Source: Diploscapter coronatus (lineage: Eukaryota; Nematoda; Chromadorea; Rhabditida; Rhabditidae). From it: DNA of 64,000 nt. Positions 11,885 through 24,434 of this stretch are shown here, one piece after another (positions within the stretch are counted from its first letter, which is position 1; each line of letters opens with the position of its first letter). The notes beneath the pieces are model-generated. The model was not told the origin of the DNA, searched no databases, and was given only the letters and a program-made list of their open reading frames with translations. The stretch spans positions 71,501,249 through 71,565,248 of the forward strand of contig OZ038423.1 of NCBI GenBank assembly GCA_964036155.1, in the 5' to 3' direction. Position numbers and translations under genes: made by a program.

Positions 11885-13951
11885 GGACGATAGAGCCAGA
11901 CTGGGTTAGAGAAAAAAGCTTCAGCGCTGCAAATGCAAGTCGGCAAGCGCTATACGATCTCTCTCCACGCTAGGCACCGCCTCCTAGACGATTCGATCGA
12001 AAAGGGAAAGGTTAGGTGAAAAGAAGAAGCCTAGGGGGAAAGGCCTACAAATGGCAGCAGAGGTGCGAAAACTGAACAACCTGTCCTTCACATAAACGGA
12101 TGACACTGACATATAGATAAAGAGATAAAGCGAAATGAGGCAAACGCCGAAATCTCTCCCCACTTTGAATCTGACCTCACGTTGAGGCATGGGAGGGGAG
12201 TGTCGTCTGAGATATTTTATTGTGTATTTTAAGTTGCTAAATATCTATGCAAACGACCCCTGGGCTGAAAGAGATAGAGATGGAACTGAAACAGACGTCT
12301 GCATAATTGTCGAAGAAGCACAAAGTAACAAACTATCTGAAATGCTGAAAAAGCTGTAATAAAAGGTCGAGCGGGAACGTTGTAAGTCGATTTTATCAGG
12401 CCCCATCAGATATTATCACTCACTTGCTAATTTTGATTCGATGATCCTTATAATTTTATCCTAGTTATATTTCTTCAGGAGATAATTTTCATAATTATGA
12501 TGGTTCATGTTACTCAGGTAGATTATTTTATTTAAACTTTTTCAGTTTATGTTTATCTATACTCGTCTAGCTAACTATAAAGTGGAAATCCTCATAAAAC
12601 GTGAAATATGTGTGTAATAGATAATGATATATTTGACCGTTTTTGCAATTCTCATTTATCGACCACGCAATCTCGGAAGATTCCGATTCAGAACACACGT
12701 CTTACAAATTGCATTTTAAAATCCCTACGATGAACACTCGCGCTAGTTTGACCTGTACTTTGCCCTTCGTTAATTTCATAGATTCGAATTAACATATTCC
12801 ATGTCAGCCTTTCAATCTTTGGCTTATAATAAAAGTGCGTGAGGTTGGGGATAAATTGTTCTAGATGTGAAAAAATAAAGCCAGATCAAAAGGTCGACGT
12901 CTGCATAAAAGTGTGGACGGAGTTGGAGCGATGAGAGATTTTTTAGCGCCATAAAATCGAGAAAGTAGATAAGAGAAGATGTGGAAGACGCAGAAGGTGT
13001 CTGCGCAAGAGGTTTGAGGTTTCTGAAAGTTGATAGGTGAATAAAATAAACCCAAGCACCTAGAAAAAGTGCTACAAACGGACAGATTTAGCAACGATGG
13101 TCATTCGTTTTTTGCCGAACCTCACTTCTATTCATGAAAGTACCCCGATAATTGCTTATTCATACAATTCCTAAATGCGTGTTTTTATCCGAATATGATT
13201 GCTTTTGTATCCTCTACATTAGCATAAGCTTATGTATGTGTGTTGATGGTTTGCTTTATGCATGTGGGAATGCTTTATGATCAATATAGGAAAATGGTTA
13301 TGCAATCATAAACGTTGTCTAGTTGAATATCTTTAAAGGCGGATGAAAATAAACAAAAACGATGGATTTTCATCCGAACACAAGTGCATGTGATGATTTA
13401 CAGAGAACAATCTATTCGCGTATTTTCGTGTTCATCAATCATTTTGCATTATTCCAAATTCCACTTCGTTTCTACATTTTCATTTGTATGATTTGATCAT
13501 TTCGTTCTATCGATCTGCTGATTTCTATTGTTTTCAACTTTTTACACACCGAGTCGAATAATTCTTCATCACATTTGGCTGATTCAGAATCGCCGCGAAT
13601 CAGATTCAGTTATTCAGTATTCGCATTTTCTGTTTCCGTTTTCTACAACATCGGGCATTTCCATTTCATGTTGCTTGCCCTCGACTTCTTTTTGTTTTAC
13701 CTGTGATTTGTGTAATTTAGCCCGTTTCTCATCAAGTTTCTTTTTCTTTCAGACCTACGCGTTTTTCGTTTGTGACAGTGACACAATGCGGTAAAAGTCG
13801 GGTAAGTCATGCTTTTCACTCTCGTCTCACCTTTTTGCCCAGGCCATTTCTAGAGGGATCTACGCCGAAAGTCGTTGCACAATTGTGGGGATCATCGAAA
13901 ATCGCGTGAACAGACAAGACAAACTAACGGTGTAAAGCCACACGAGGGAGA

Positions 13952-13972
13952 TATGATAATAATCTTATCATA
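13952..13972. promoter_or_regulatory. Palindromic GATA element
   Basis: TATGATAA and its reverse complement TTATCATA flank a five-base spacer, giving paired opposing GATA-factor sites. It lies about 430 bases before the exon at 14391. Function is inferred from the motif only. Confidence 0.3.
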
Positions 13973-14390
13973 ATCAGCAGATCTTAATCTCTGATGAGAT
14001 AATATTTTGACCAGACAGACTATTTTCTTTGTTGATCTTCAAAATGTTTTTTTTCTCGTTTGTTTATCCAAAATCAAATACCATTTATCTCTGATCTCAA
14101 CTTTTTATTTTCAAAATTTGTATTTGAGCGTAAATAAATCTTTGATCGATTTATAAATTATGCATGTTTTTTTTCTGCGTCATGAATGTTTCATTGAGAG
14201 ATGGCTGTCTTCCACTTTCCTATTTTCAGCGTTCGCCACCTCTGACTTCCGATGAAATCGCTTTTGGCAGGGAGGATTTGAGATGAAGTTGGGGGAAAAA
14301 GTGAGGTAGAAGAAGAGGAGGGGAAACGTCAGTGCGAGGGAAGACCGGCCCATATCCATTTCAGTACGAGGAAAAAGAGGGACGGCGAAA

Positions 14391-14445
14391 ATGCCATTCG
14401 GGCGATTCCATTCCATGTTTAATAAGTCAGGGGACGATTCGGAAG
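14391..14445 (+). CDS. Candidate distal first coding exon of the RhoGEF gene
   Basis: An ATG 18 residues from a good donor (GGAAG/GTATGC), starting MPFGRFHSMFNKSGDDSE and ending in phase 1. A TTTCAG acceptor lies 17 bases upstream of the ATG, as for a trans-spliced or 5' UTR-bearing exon. The next certain RhoGEF exon (24435) needs phase 2 upstream, so an intervening exon such as the candidate at 24020-24053 would be required. Assignment to the RhoGEF is inferred from strand, position and the matching phase of the second candidate first exon. Confidence 0.4.
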
Positions 14446-15285
14446 GTATGCAAAGATATAAGCTGATTGATGATTCATGCATAATTTATCTAAACCTATG
14501 TGTTATGAGTAAAATTGGGCTGGTTTGTTCGAAAATCATTTTGAAAAGTTTCAAAACTAGAATAAAATTTCTCTGATTATCAGTTTTGATGTAAGACTTG
14601 ATTCCTAGCTCGGTTAATTTCTAGTGACTAAAATTTTATCTATCGAAACGAAATTTTCTTGTACAGATATATTTTTTCTAATTAGTAGTGAACAATCATA
14701 TCGTTGCACAATTTTTATTCCGATAAAAGTTTAGCTTATTTAGCTTATCTGCCCGATCGCTCATATTTGCCTCACTAATTCCCTTCCCCTCTCACTTTTT
14801 CGGACTCTTTTTGTCTTTCCATCTTCGAATCTCTCAAATCCCTCTATCTCTATCCCATTCAAGGCCATCTTTGTCACCAACCATTTGCCTCATGTAACTT
14901 ACAATTTTTCCTCTTTCTCTAATTCTCTTCAATTTCAAGCCCCTTTTCGATTGAATCATTCCTTTTTTAGCTTCGAATGTTCGAAGAAAAATAGCATGCG
15001 TTTTGAGATAAAATAAATTAGAAATTATTGGAGATTTTTCGTTTTTAAGCAGTTTTCTAGCTATAAAATTTACACTAAATATCGCCTTCATATGATTTAG
15101 TTTGCACGTTGATTTATGATTAATCATGCATTAAGATATTTGTGAATAAAGATTGTCGAGATTCAAGATAAAATGCAATTGGCAAGGTCAACTAAGTGTA
15201 AATTGTCGCTGTGATCTGTGCATTTATTAATATAACATGTCTTCCATATAAATTATAACAACTTCATAAATATGTACAGAACAAC

Positions 15286-18147
15286 TCATACTATCGAAAT
15301 TGATTCTGCTCGATAGCTGTTCAATCTGACGGCTTCCAGGAATTTTTCTCCCTCGGAATTCTCAGCGTTTTTCGACTTCTCCTGATACTCTGGTGCGAAT
15401 TTTTGGATGTCGCCTGCAAAGAGAACAAAATTTCTGGAAAACTTTGATTTTTCCTGATAAATGATGCAAGGTATGCAAAAATTTCTAATCGAATGGGGTG
15501 AGCAGCTGATAACTTAGGGTGAAAGTGCCAAATCAACACATCACGCTCACAATCAATCAAATTCTCAAGCTGCATCGATTTTAGGTTTAAAGTTTTAGTT
15601 TTTATCATGGTTTTCCTTGAAAAATCGTGTAAACAATATTGACGCCAAAAATTGAGTATCGGACTATGATTACGATTCTCTGAGAAGAATATATGTAAGC
15701 AATATTGATGGCAAAAATCTTGTTATTTACTTCGTTAGAATGAAAAGGGCTTATGTATTTAGAATTAAAAAGTACCTGATCCGAAAGCTGTGAAAATGAT
15801 TCCAGCCAAAACTGAAATCGCTGCCATTGCTATAAAAACTCGGTTCCAACCGACTGCGTTACTCTGGAAATATTCTATATGAAAAGAACAAATATTTAAT
15901 CGTAAATTCTTTACGAACTCGGAGCTTCCGTATAAAATACGCATTGCGATTGAAACTTTTCGAAAATTTGTCGTCAAAATCTCGCTCATCAGTGAGCTGA
16001 ACTAGCTAATGAATGGAGAACGCGAAGAAATACACAAGGAAAAGTTCAGTCGTAATGCGCACTTTTTACGGAAGCTCCGCATTCGCGAAGCATTCACAGT
16101 ACTCACGGTCGGGTTGAGTAAGAGAATCAGTAATGGAGTGAATAAAGCCGAAAGATTTCCGCTTCCGACGGAAATCGAAGAAAGTGTTGGAGTTAAGGAT
16201 GGAGCTAATGATAGAAGGGATACGTAAGCTCCACTGAAATAAAGAAAAAACTATCTCTATTAAAAAATAAAATTGCCTAATATAACCACCCATGCATAGG
16301 TTCGTAAAGCAGATGATTATGAAAGCGTATTCGGGGTTTTGGCAATTCGCGAATAAAACGAGACAGATCAATGAAATCGCTATGCCAAATGTCGCTAAAA
16401 TTTAATTTAGAAGATTTTTCTCTCAGCTAAAAATGAAATTTATTACGGAATAATTGAGATATCCGAACTCCTTGAGTCGGTGTCAGAATTCCAGTTCGTT
16501 TCATCTTATCCATCAGCATTCCCCAGGTCAGTTTGAAGACGAAGTTGAAGATGGTCGGAAGGGAAGTATAGGCGCCATTCTGTGATTTTTTAGAATATGA
16601 TGTTTTAAATATTAAACACTGAAGAACTTACAGCCATAACTCCCAAATGAAGGACATCCTTGAAGTACGACGGCAGGTAGATCATAAGCAACGTTGCCAC
16701 GATCGTGATTGCCACATTCGCGAATAGATGCGAGTGGAAGGGGATATTCATCAGGATTGCTTTCCATGGTACTTTTTGATTCTGAAAATATCATCCCCGC
16801 TAAGATTTCCTCGAGCCAGCAATCAATATCATGGGCTAGAGTGCAGAGAAAACTCCTTGCTGAACAGATCTAAGGAAGACGATCGCCAGAGACTCTTGGC
16901 GATCTACGCCCTACATATTCTTTTCGTTCGTCGGACGAAAGTGCTCTCTAGGTCCTTCCTGGAAGGAATGGAAGAGTATGAACATTCTTCTCTGCTTCTC
17001 TACCACATCCGAGAAAATTTCGATAATTTAATAAAAATCTAACCCTTCTCCGACTCGGGATTCTCGCCATAGACGATGTATTGTACATCTGTCTTTCCGC
17101 CACGGACATCTTCTTGCAGTCCTCAGGTGCATTCGACGCCAAAGTCGACCACAAGAAGATCCACAATACGGCGAGCATTCCTAACAATAATTTTAAAAAA
17201 TGTCTTTCTTGAAACAAACCTGGAAAATAGAAACCAGCCGGCCACCCGAAGCGTGACTTACAAAAAGCTGCACCGATCTGATTTCCAAGTACCATAGCAA
17301 CTTGATTCCCGGAAGTGAAGAGGGCTAGCGCTGTGGATCGCTCTTCCATCCTATCAAGTTTTTTTTGCTAAATTAAATGTTTCATTACAAACCTAAAGAA
17401 TGCAGCCAGAATGGTATTAATGCATGGGTAAATGAATGGCTCCCCAAACCCAAGCAGAAATCTTGCCGCAAACACCGAATAATACGGCAGATACATCGCA
17501 CAGACGGGAATGACCAGATTCATTAGAGCCTTAATCGAACTAGATGAATTGCTTTGAAACCCAGTACCTTTTAAATTATACTTTGATCGTTATAACCAAC
17601 GCGAACGTCCATTTCGGAGACAGCCTTTGCATGAAGATCAGGGAAATAGGTATTCCGAGGAGACTTCCCCACATATGAGCGGAGAAGAGCAGGTTTTGGA
17701 CACTGTGATCCCAAAGAAGAGAGCCTCCATAGTCAACAATTGGTTGTGGCTTTTTGACCGAAGAAGCATCCGAATCGACGCTACATCCGTTTCCTTCAGT
17801 CAGATCTGTCGATACCGTCGTATTATCGAAAACGTCGACCTCTACATTGATAAATTTGGCATTCTCTTAGTTTAAATAGAATTTCTTTATGAGATTTTAT
17901 GCTAAATTTTATCATTTTACCTATTGCATTTAAATTATATCCCTCAATTATTGAAACAGCAGTTGAATTGACCATGCAATGCATATTTATTGCCAAATTA
18001 ATGTTCAGGAAGGTTGAATTGAAAACCCCGAACATGCATAGGAGCAAGACATGCAGTCGTCTTGAGCACGGATGAAATAGAGCTGAATTTTTAGAATCTT
18101 CTAAAGTTAGTGAATAAAACTTATTTACAGTCGCGTTTCGGCACCAT
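15286..18147 (-). CDS. SLC17-type major facilitator (anion/phosphate) transporter
   Basis: Twelve minus-strand exons (18129-18147, 17921-18082, 17582-17841, 17393-17529, 17220-17350, 17044-17180, 16632-16781, 16447-16579, 16277-16394, 16107-16233, 15776-15863, 15286-15413) give 529 residues, in phase throughout. Family features: first helix with RLHVLLLCMFGVFNSTFLNI, a luminal loop carrying N-x-S/T sites, WDHSVQNLLFSAHMWGSLLG, then GFGEPFIYP, the GWPAGFYFPG segment, KVPWKAI before the seventh helix, YLPSYFKDVL, and GSGDIQKFAPEY near the end. SLC17 members carry organic anions or phosphate driven by ion gradients; the substrate cannot be read here. The expected tail after the last helix is short and acidic. 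The intron after the exon ending at 16277 starts with GC. The first exon (six codons) is the least certain part. The gene lies opposite to and probably inside a long RhoGEF intron. Confidence 0.88.
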
Positions 18148-19166
18148 TGGTGAGTTTTATTGTCACGATCAACTGATAGAAATTAGTTATAGCTCCCAAT
18201 TGATCATTAGTAAATTCAATCAGTTCAATAAATTATTTAATTAGGCCATAGAAAATAGCATTTTTACTTAAACTGAATAGTCCAATTAAAAGGGCAAATC
18301 GAGTGACGCCTAACTTTGATTGATGTGAGAATGGGAGCCAAGTGGCTGATAATAAAGAGAGAAAAGAAAATGCTTATGCTTAGATACTACAGAATTAATC
18401 CTCTTCTTAAAAAGTGAAGAAATTGCATAATACGTAGATTAGCAAAGCATGACACTGCGTGAATGAAGCATCCTGCCAGGAAGAGGAAAAGGAAGAGATT
18501 GTAGCACACAGCAAGTACAATAAGACGTGAAGTGTCAAATGTGATTCAATATCATTTGTGCAAACATAAAGCGCAGATCAGACTCATTGTGACAAAAGTG
18601 CGCAATTTTAAATTTAAACTCACATTTTTGCTGTAAAGGATAGTCCTTCTACTTTCCGAAATGAACATCAAAAGTAAGCTCATTCGAAAGGGCTCGTCGA
18701 TCTGAGTAGGATACTTGTCACTAAATTTTCTTTTCAACTATTATAAGTCAATAAATCATTTTTAAGTGAAAAATTCGAAAATTTCCAATTTCGATTTCCC
18801 GCTGATCATTTTGTTCTTACTTTCTTCTTCGCTCGCTTTCCCCATCTGTTGCGTGTCGTCCTGATGAGTGTCTCTCCTCCAGCTTTATCCTTTCTTTGTT
18901 TTCGCCCATCTTCAGTCTCAACTTCAATGCTTCACAATTCATCCTATTCACAGACAGTGCTTGTTTGTCCGTTGTTGTGAGGCGTGATTCTCCGTCTGCT
19001 TTTGTCTTCGCTCAAGTTCGTTCGCTTTGCGGCTTTGCTTTTCACACGGCACAGAGTCAGTCAGGCTGGGGCTTTGTATTCCACACACCCACACCAACTT
19101 GTAATTCACACCAACTTTTTAAAGAGACAGTATGGGAGGAAGGAAGGAAGGGTAAATATAAGCGGA

Positions 19167-19314
19167 ATGTGGAAGAAGGGTCCACGAAGTTTCAATTTGA
19201 ATTTTTCAAAGCCGAAGTCGAATCGAAATTCGTGCGCATCGCTGGTGTTGAATACGCGTGTTACCGCTAGGCTAGCCATTTTCGAGTATTCGCAATTGTC
19301 CATATTGTCCGAAG
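19167..19314 (+). CDS. Candidate alternative first exon of the RhoGEF gene
   Basis: An in-frame ATG opens 49 codons rich in Ser, Asn and Lys (starting MWKKGPRSFNLNFSKPKS) and ends at a strong GAAG/GTAAGT donor in phase 1, the same phase and final codon (GAA G) as the exon at 14391-14445. This suggests that the two are alternative starts feeding one shared exon. Upstream GC-rich sequence could be a promoter. The reading frame also continues past the donor for a few codons, so an unspliced ORF is possible. Confidence 0.35.
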
Positions 19315-22300
19315 GTAAGTGGCTGGAATTTTCCGCACAGCGCGTTGATTAGTGTGTCGAAGTCGATGAGGGATGAGTGCGTGGGCTGATTGTTTCCTGC
19401 CCACTCTTTAACAGCCACTTTACCTTTGCCTTTCTACATTCCATTCAAAGCACCTTTCTCCAAGCGTCAAATGCTACCGATTTTTTGGTCTTTTTTTTAC
19501 AAGCCATTGTCCATCTTTTCTTTCAGAAAGTAATCTGCATGTGTATGCAGTATTATTGTCAAAATTATTCATTTGAAATCCTTCCATCTCTTCGACTTCT
19601 GCCATTTTTAAAATTTTCGCACTTAAAAATATTACTTTCAGATTTTTCCTGAATATAGTATTCTATTAGTGTGTCGCTGTGTCTGTTCCTGCCAACCACC
19701 ATCTTCTACCTACCGTTAGAAATCACAATTTTCATTTAAAAAGCTTTGGATAAGCTAAATTTATTTTTCTGTTCGGGTATAGAGTGCAAAAGCGCGTTAG
19801 TGTGCAAAAATGATAGTACGGGGAGCCTCAAAATAGGAAGCAAGTCATGTTTAAAGTGGGTCAGCCAAAAAACTTTATACTAGGATCGACGACAAATCCC
19901 ATGAAACTGATCTGTGCCAAAAATCAGCTCATAATTTTCGCATCCGCAAGGTTTTTGTATTTCACAAACGTGCTCATTTCAAGGTTCGGCTTTGTCATTT
20001 TTTCTGGGTTTAGGTAATCTTTTTAATTTTTTCTACTTCACCAATATCTCAGTTACATCCCCGCGGATATTTTGACACCACATTTGATCGCCTCGGGTAC
20101 AACTATGCAACTTTGGGAACCGTTTGCGCTCTCCATATTCGGGGATATAGATTTCCGTTCATCGATCCTTTACGATTAGGTGTCTTGATTAGTGTGTCGA
20201 TATTGGGATTTGGCAATGTTTGTTTCCTGTCAACCCTCATTTGCCACGGGCTACTTACCGTCCGCATGTTCTTCTGCGCGGCAAACCGGGTGCCAGAGAG
20301 GACTCCATCACTATTTCCTCTCTTCTTCATTCTCTCTACCTGCTTCAGCTTCCTTTTCGCACCTCTATCGCCCAATTCCTCTATTCGTCTATTTGTCATC
20401 CGCTCTCCGCTCCGCTTCTTCACACATTTGTGCGCGCCGCGTGTCCGGCAGCAATTCATTCAGCCAGACAGGCAGTCAGTCAGTAAATCGATGAATTTCT
20501 ATTCCGGTTGAAATTTTTTGCTCTCAATTCGCACTGATTTGTAAATTTCCTAGTAAAGATTATATAGAATTACAAAAATCTAGTATTGCTGAATTCCTTT
20601 CCCTTTTTCTTGGAATTTTTTTTTTTTTAATTTATTAATTTTTATACTTTTTCTGGAAATTAAAAGCCCAGCAAAGATCCTAAATCGATATAAATTCTCC
20701 TCGAATTTGTCCCATTCCTTCATACTTTTTATTAGCATTTCAAAGATCGAGATAACTATCTTCTTCTAGCAGTTTTTCTGCCGCAGCGAAATTCACACTG
20801 CGCGCAGGGTTGAACTCTTGGCGATCTTCAAATTGTTTGATTTCGAGAGTAATTAATTTTTATTTGCACTTATAATTACGGTAATCTAACTTTCAGCTGG
20901 TATATTCCATATCTAAATTTCTCTTAGATTTTTTATTCAAATAATTTATGTATATAGTTTGGCTAAATCTATCAGCTATTTTAACAATATAACAAGTTTT
21001 TTCTCATATTTTGTTTCTGCTTCTGCAACATTCAACTTTTTCTTTGATAAATTCTGCATTTCCAATGTTCTGCTTTCGAATCTTCAAATCTTCAGGTTTC
21101 GAGTAAACCTAAATCGCGCAAATTGCTGAGCGCGCGGGCGGACAGAGGGCTGCCTCAGCAGAACTCCCCTGCAGCAGATTCAGCACCAGACCCATTTTCG
21201 GCTAGGCTTATTTAATCATCCCAAATCCGCTTGCTCTCTTTCATCTCTTTTCCCTCATTGTCCATTTTGTTCTGCATCTTTGAGGCTCTCTTCATTTTCT
21301 ATTGTCTTTTACTAACTGACCAGGTAAACAATCTGTGTTTCTCTAATACATTTCAACAGGTGCTCTCTCTTTCTCTCTCCTTTTTCTTTTTTTTTCTCTC
21401 CCTCGTTCTGTCGAGAGAGGGTCCATTCAACGGTCCTTCGTTTTCTCTATACACAAAGCACTGTGCGCATTCGTTCTCTTTACCTTTACCGATTCTCTTT
21501 CTTCTCCTTACCTGGAGGCGCGTATTTCTTCTGCTCCATTCGCATTTCTACCAGCCGTCTCTAATCTTTCCTTCCATTGAGTTGTATCTGCCTTTTGACA
21601 GTCCGCATTGCATATTGCATTCGCATTCGCATTCGCGTTTCCATTTGTGAGCGCCGCCGCCAGAGGCTTTGTCAATATTTTCATCTTCAAATGCGCATTC
21701 ATTCCGTCTTTTTCATCCATCTACAAAAATATATCTTTGGTTGAGAAACAAGTCTTGAGACATTGTTCATTTCTTCAGTTCTTTATTAAAAATCCTCCCG
21801 ATATACTGATTATCATGCTTTCAGAATCTAAGAAAATCAGATTTTCTTCTTAGAAGATTACATATTGTCACAAGACGTTTTCCCTCAACACCTACCTTTC
21901 TGTACGTGCCTGAATTTGCTAGCCAAATTGCAATTTCTCCTGTCATTTCGTCATTTTGCTTTCTGTCTGTTTCAGTTCACGACTCGTCTTCCCTCCTCCG
22001 ACCCTCAATTATCTCTTCACTTTCGTTCAACACACCAGCTTCACCTTTCCCTGCTGCTTCCTTAGCAGTGCTTCATTCGCTTCTTCTCCATTTACAGTCC
22101 TCTTCCTTTTCCTTCTTCCTTCACCACTCTAATTGTTGTCCGCTTACAGTTTAGTTGGAGTGGTTGGTTGCTGGTTTGCCTCTGCTTGTAATTCTCATCA
22201 TCCAAAGTTCCCCTACCTGAAAGAGTCGAGTGAACATCTCCGACGATTTTCTTTTTCCATCCTTCGACATGTGATGAGGAAAATGAGTTTCATACAGTGC

Positions 22301-24019
22301 AATCGCCACATTCCTACATCTACCTGCGCATTTACTACCACCTTACACTTTGAGCATAATCTCTCTTCGTTCCAAGGGTAGTCCAGTGAGTAGATTCCTC
22401 ATTACTTCTCGAACATACCCAGATATTTCATAGTTATTCTGTCATTTGGAAGTCACGTATAGTCAGAGAAGCTTACTCTCATTTTTCCCTAATCTTAACC
22501 TTCTTATTCTGATTCTCGAATAAAGACTGTGTCTCTGAATGCATTCTCTATCAATTCCGTCCCGATTATCATTATCTGCATCAGTCTTTGTTACACATCG
22601 AGCATTAGTTGATTACTTTCCAATCAGCCCTCTCTCCTTCCATATCTCTAATTTCACGACCTGCGCATTTGCATCTGCGCACTGGATTGTCGCATTCTCG
22701 AATCAGCAGCTTCTGCTGCTGTGAACCGTCGTTTAATTTCCTAGGATTGGAATGTTATCTCTTCATTTTGCATATTTGTCCGTTTCTCTCGACTCTCCGC
22801 TATCCCAATATGTCTCTCGCCCACCTCTCCATCAAATCCCTTATCTTCATTCATATCTCTTGCCTCTTTCATTCCCCCCTTCAGATTTATCCTTTCTGCT
22901 TCTGCTGGGTTGATGCTGCTTCTTGTGTGTCGAAATTTCCGTGAATTCCACGCATGTCTCATCTTCCCAGATTCGCACTCAAATTTCCCTTTTCATAATG
23001 GAATTTCTCTTCTAATTTCCAAATTCGATTGTCATCGCGGATGATAAAACTCAGATTTGACCTTTGACTTAACCTCTAAACAATTTAATATAGATTTTTA
23101 TATTTTAAATTTGATACCACATTTCTCCCACGCCTCTACCGTCATTCAATTATTTATTGCTTCTGCCTCAAATTTGTTTTGCTCTGAATCATTTGCTCTT
23201 CTGCATCGCTTCACGAGCTTCCTAATGATGACCGTACTTTGCATAGTTTCTTGTATTTTCTTGTAAACAGCCCCATTTTTTTTTCCAAATTAGCCCATTT
23301 TCATTGATCTGAAGCCAAACATGCCAATTCGTAATCCTTTCCTCAAAAGCATTTCTTACGATGGAACATCTCTTTATTCTAACTTACAAAGGTAATCAAT
23401 ATTTCAATATCTCTTTCATGGTTTGATTGCAGTTTCAATCTTTGAATTTCGCGTCTCTTCTTCAGAATGTTTGATAATGCAATCTGTGAGAATGCTTCCG
23501 CTATGCAAATTCGGCAATGTGTCGATATATGCGAAAAGGCAAACAGACTTTTCTTATCTCCAATTTTCACAAATAGCCCTTTTATGTAGGATGTTCTCTA
23601 TTGTTAAATGTCAGGAATTTCTTCCTTAACATTTAGCGTTGGAGAAGATTCCACATGAGCTGCGAATTTGCTGCTCTTTATCGATACATCAAAAAAATAG
23701 CATAAAAATGAGTTTTCGATAATTGCGGCCGACTTTCCTGCTTATCCTTGTGAGCTCTTGGCGCTTCTTTGTTGTGACGTTTTTCCTGCCTAATTCGTTC
23801 TTCTTTCAGTTCTCAGTTCGTTTGTCGGTTTTTGCCGTCTTCCTTTTCCGGTGTCTCTATTCTTCGTCTCTTCCCTTTCGTCTTCCTTGGGGATGAGTCC
23901 CTTGAGATGAAAAGCAACCCGCGAAACAAACCATTCCATCATTGGCACTCTCCGCGCTCATTTCGCCGTCTATTCTTTATCTACTCAAATATCTAAGATC
24001 TACACGAAAACTTCTCGAG

Positions 24020-24053
24020 AAGAACCATCACTCAACTTTTTCTCGCTGGTCGA
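24020..24053 (+). CDS. Candidate linking microexon of the RhoGEF gene
   Basis: The 34-nt block between ACTTCTCGAG and a GTGAGT donor starts in phase 1 and ends in phase 2, exactly what is needed to join either first exon (phase 1) to the exon at 24435 (phase 2). It would code EEPSLNFFSLV and create an Asp at the junction. The GAG acceptor is weak, though two better supported exons in this window also follow GAG acceptors. It remains a proposal. Confidence 0.22.
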
Positions 24054-24434
24054 GTGAGTGTCTTTTCCTAAGGTTCAATCATAATCAAGTTTCAACCGAT
24101 CTAAATTCCTCCCATCCCATCCTCACTTTACTTCTATTTCTGCAAGTCCTATCCCCCTTCCAACTAAAAACTCCGTTTCCCAGCATTTTTATATGCATTG
24201 TCTACGAGGCGAATCATGTTCCGAAGGAATAAGTCCACAATGTGAGCCTGAAAACAAAAAATGTTTATAATGCTCGTGAATGTTGCATTTTTCGCTTTAT
24301 TCATAAAAAAAATGAATTATGCAAGTTTTTACTCGGCTTTTCGTAGTTGTCGTTTGCATCTTTGTCTGATTGGCTGAATATCGATTTTCTTCTTTTAAAT
24401 ATTGATTTTATTTTGGATTATTGGTCATTTTCAG

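Larger units (their letters stand above)
11458..14390. other. Long non-coding region upstream of collagen and of the first RhoGEF exon
   Basis: No exon is convincing. It contains the collagen promoter candidates, a 12-bp palindrome CATAAGCTTATG near 13221, a GATA palindrome at 13952-13972, and a possible 5' UTR exon near 13757-13801 bounded by TTTCTTTCAG and GGTAAGT. A TTTCAG acceptor near 14374 precedes the exon at 14391. Confidence 0.4.
18148..24434. other. Pyrimidine-rich intronic and regulatory stretch
   Basis: Apart from the candidate exons at 19167-19314 and 24020-24053 I see no coding sequence. The plus strand is strongly C/T-rich, producing many short Ser/Phe/Leu-rich ORFs that lack acceptors, donors or codon structure. 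Local features include GC-rich patches near 20260-20460 and 21120-21200 and a CATTCG run near 21617-21640. Confidence 0.45.

Noticed and set aside
16728..17042. Open frame within the SLC17-type gene
   Set aside because: It falls in the intron 16782-17043 and antisense exon sequence; phases of flanking transporter exons join cleanly without it.
21096..21215. Open block beginning VSSKPKSRKLLSARAD after a TCTTCAG acceptor
   Set aside because: No GT or credible GC donor exists before its stop, so it cannot be an internal exon; the GC-rich patch is more likely regulatory or chance.
21231..22154. Several overlapping plus-strand open frames of 66-139 codons
   Set aside because: Composition is Ser/Phe/Leu/His-rich on all three frames, caused by the CT-rich intron rather than coding.
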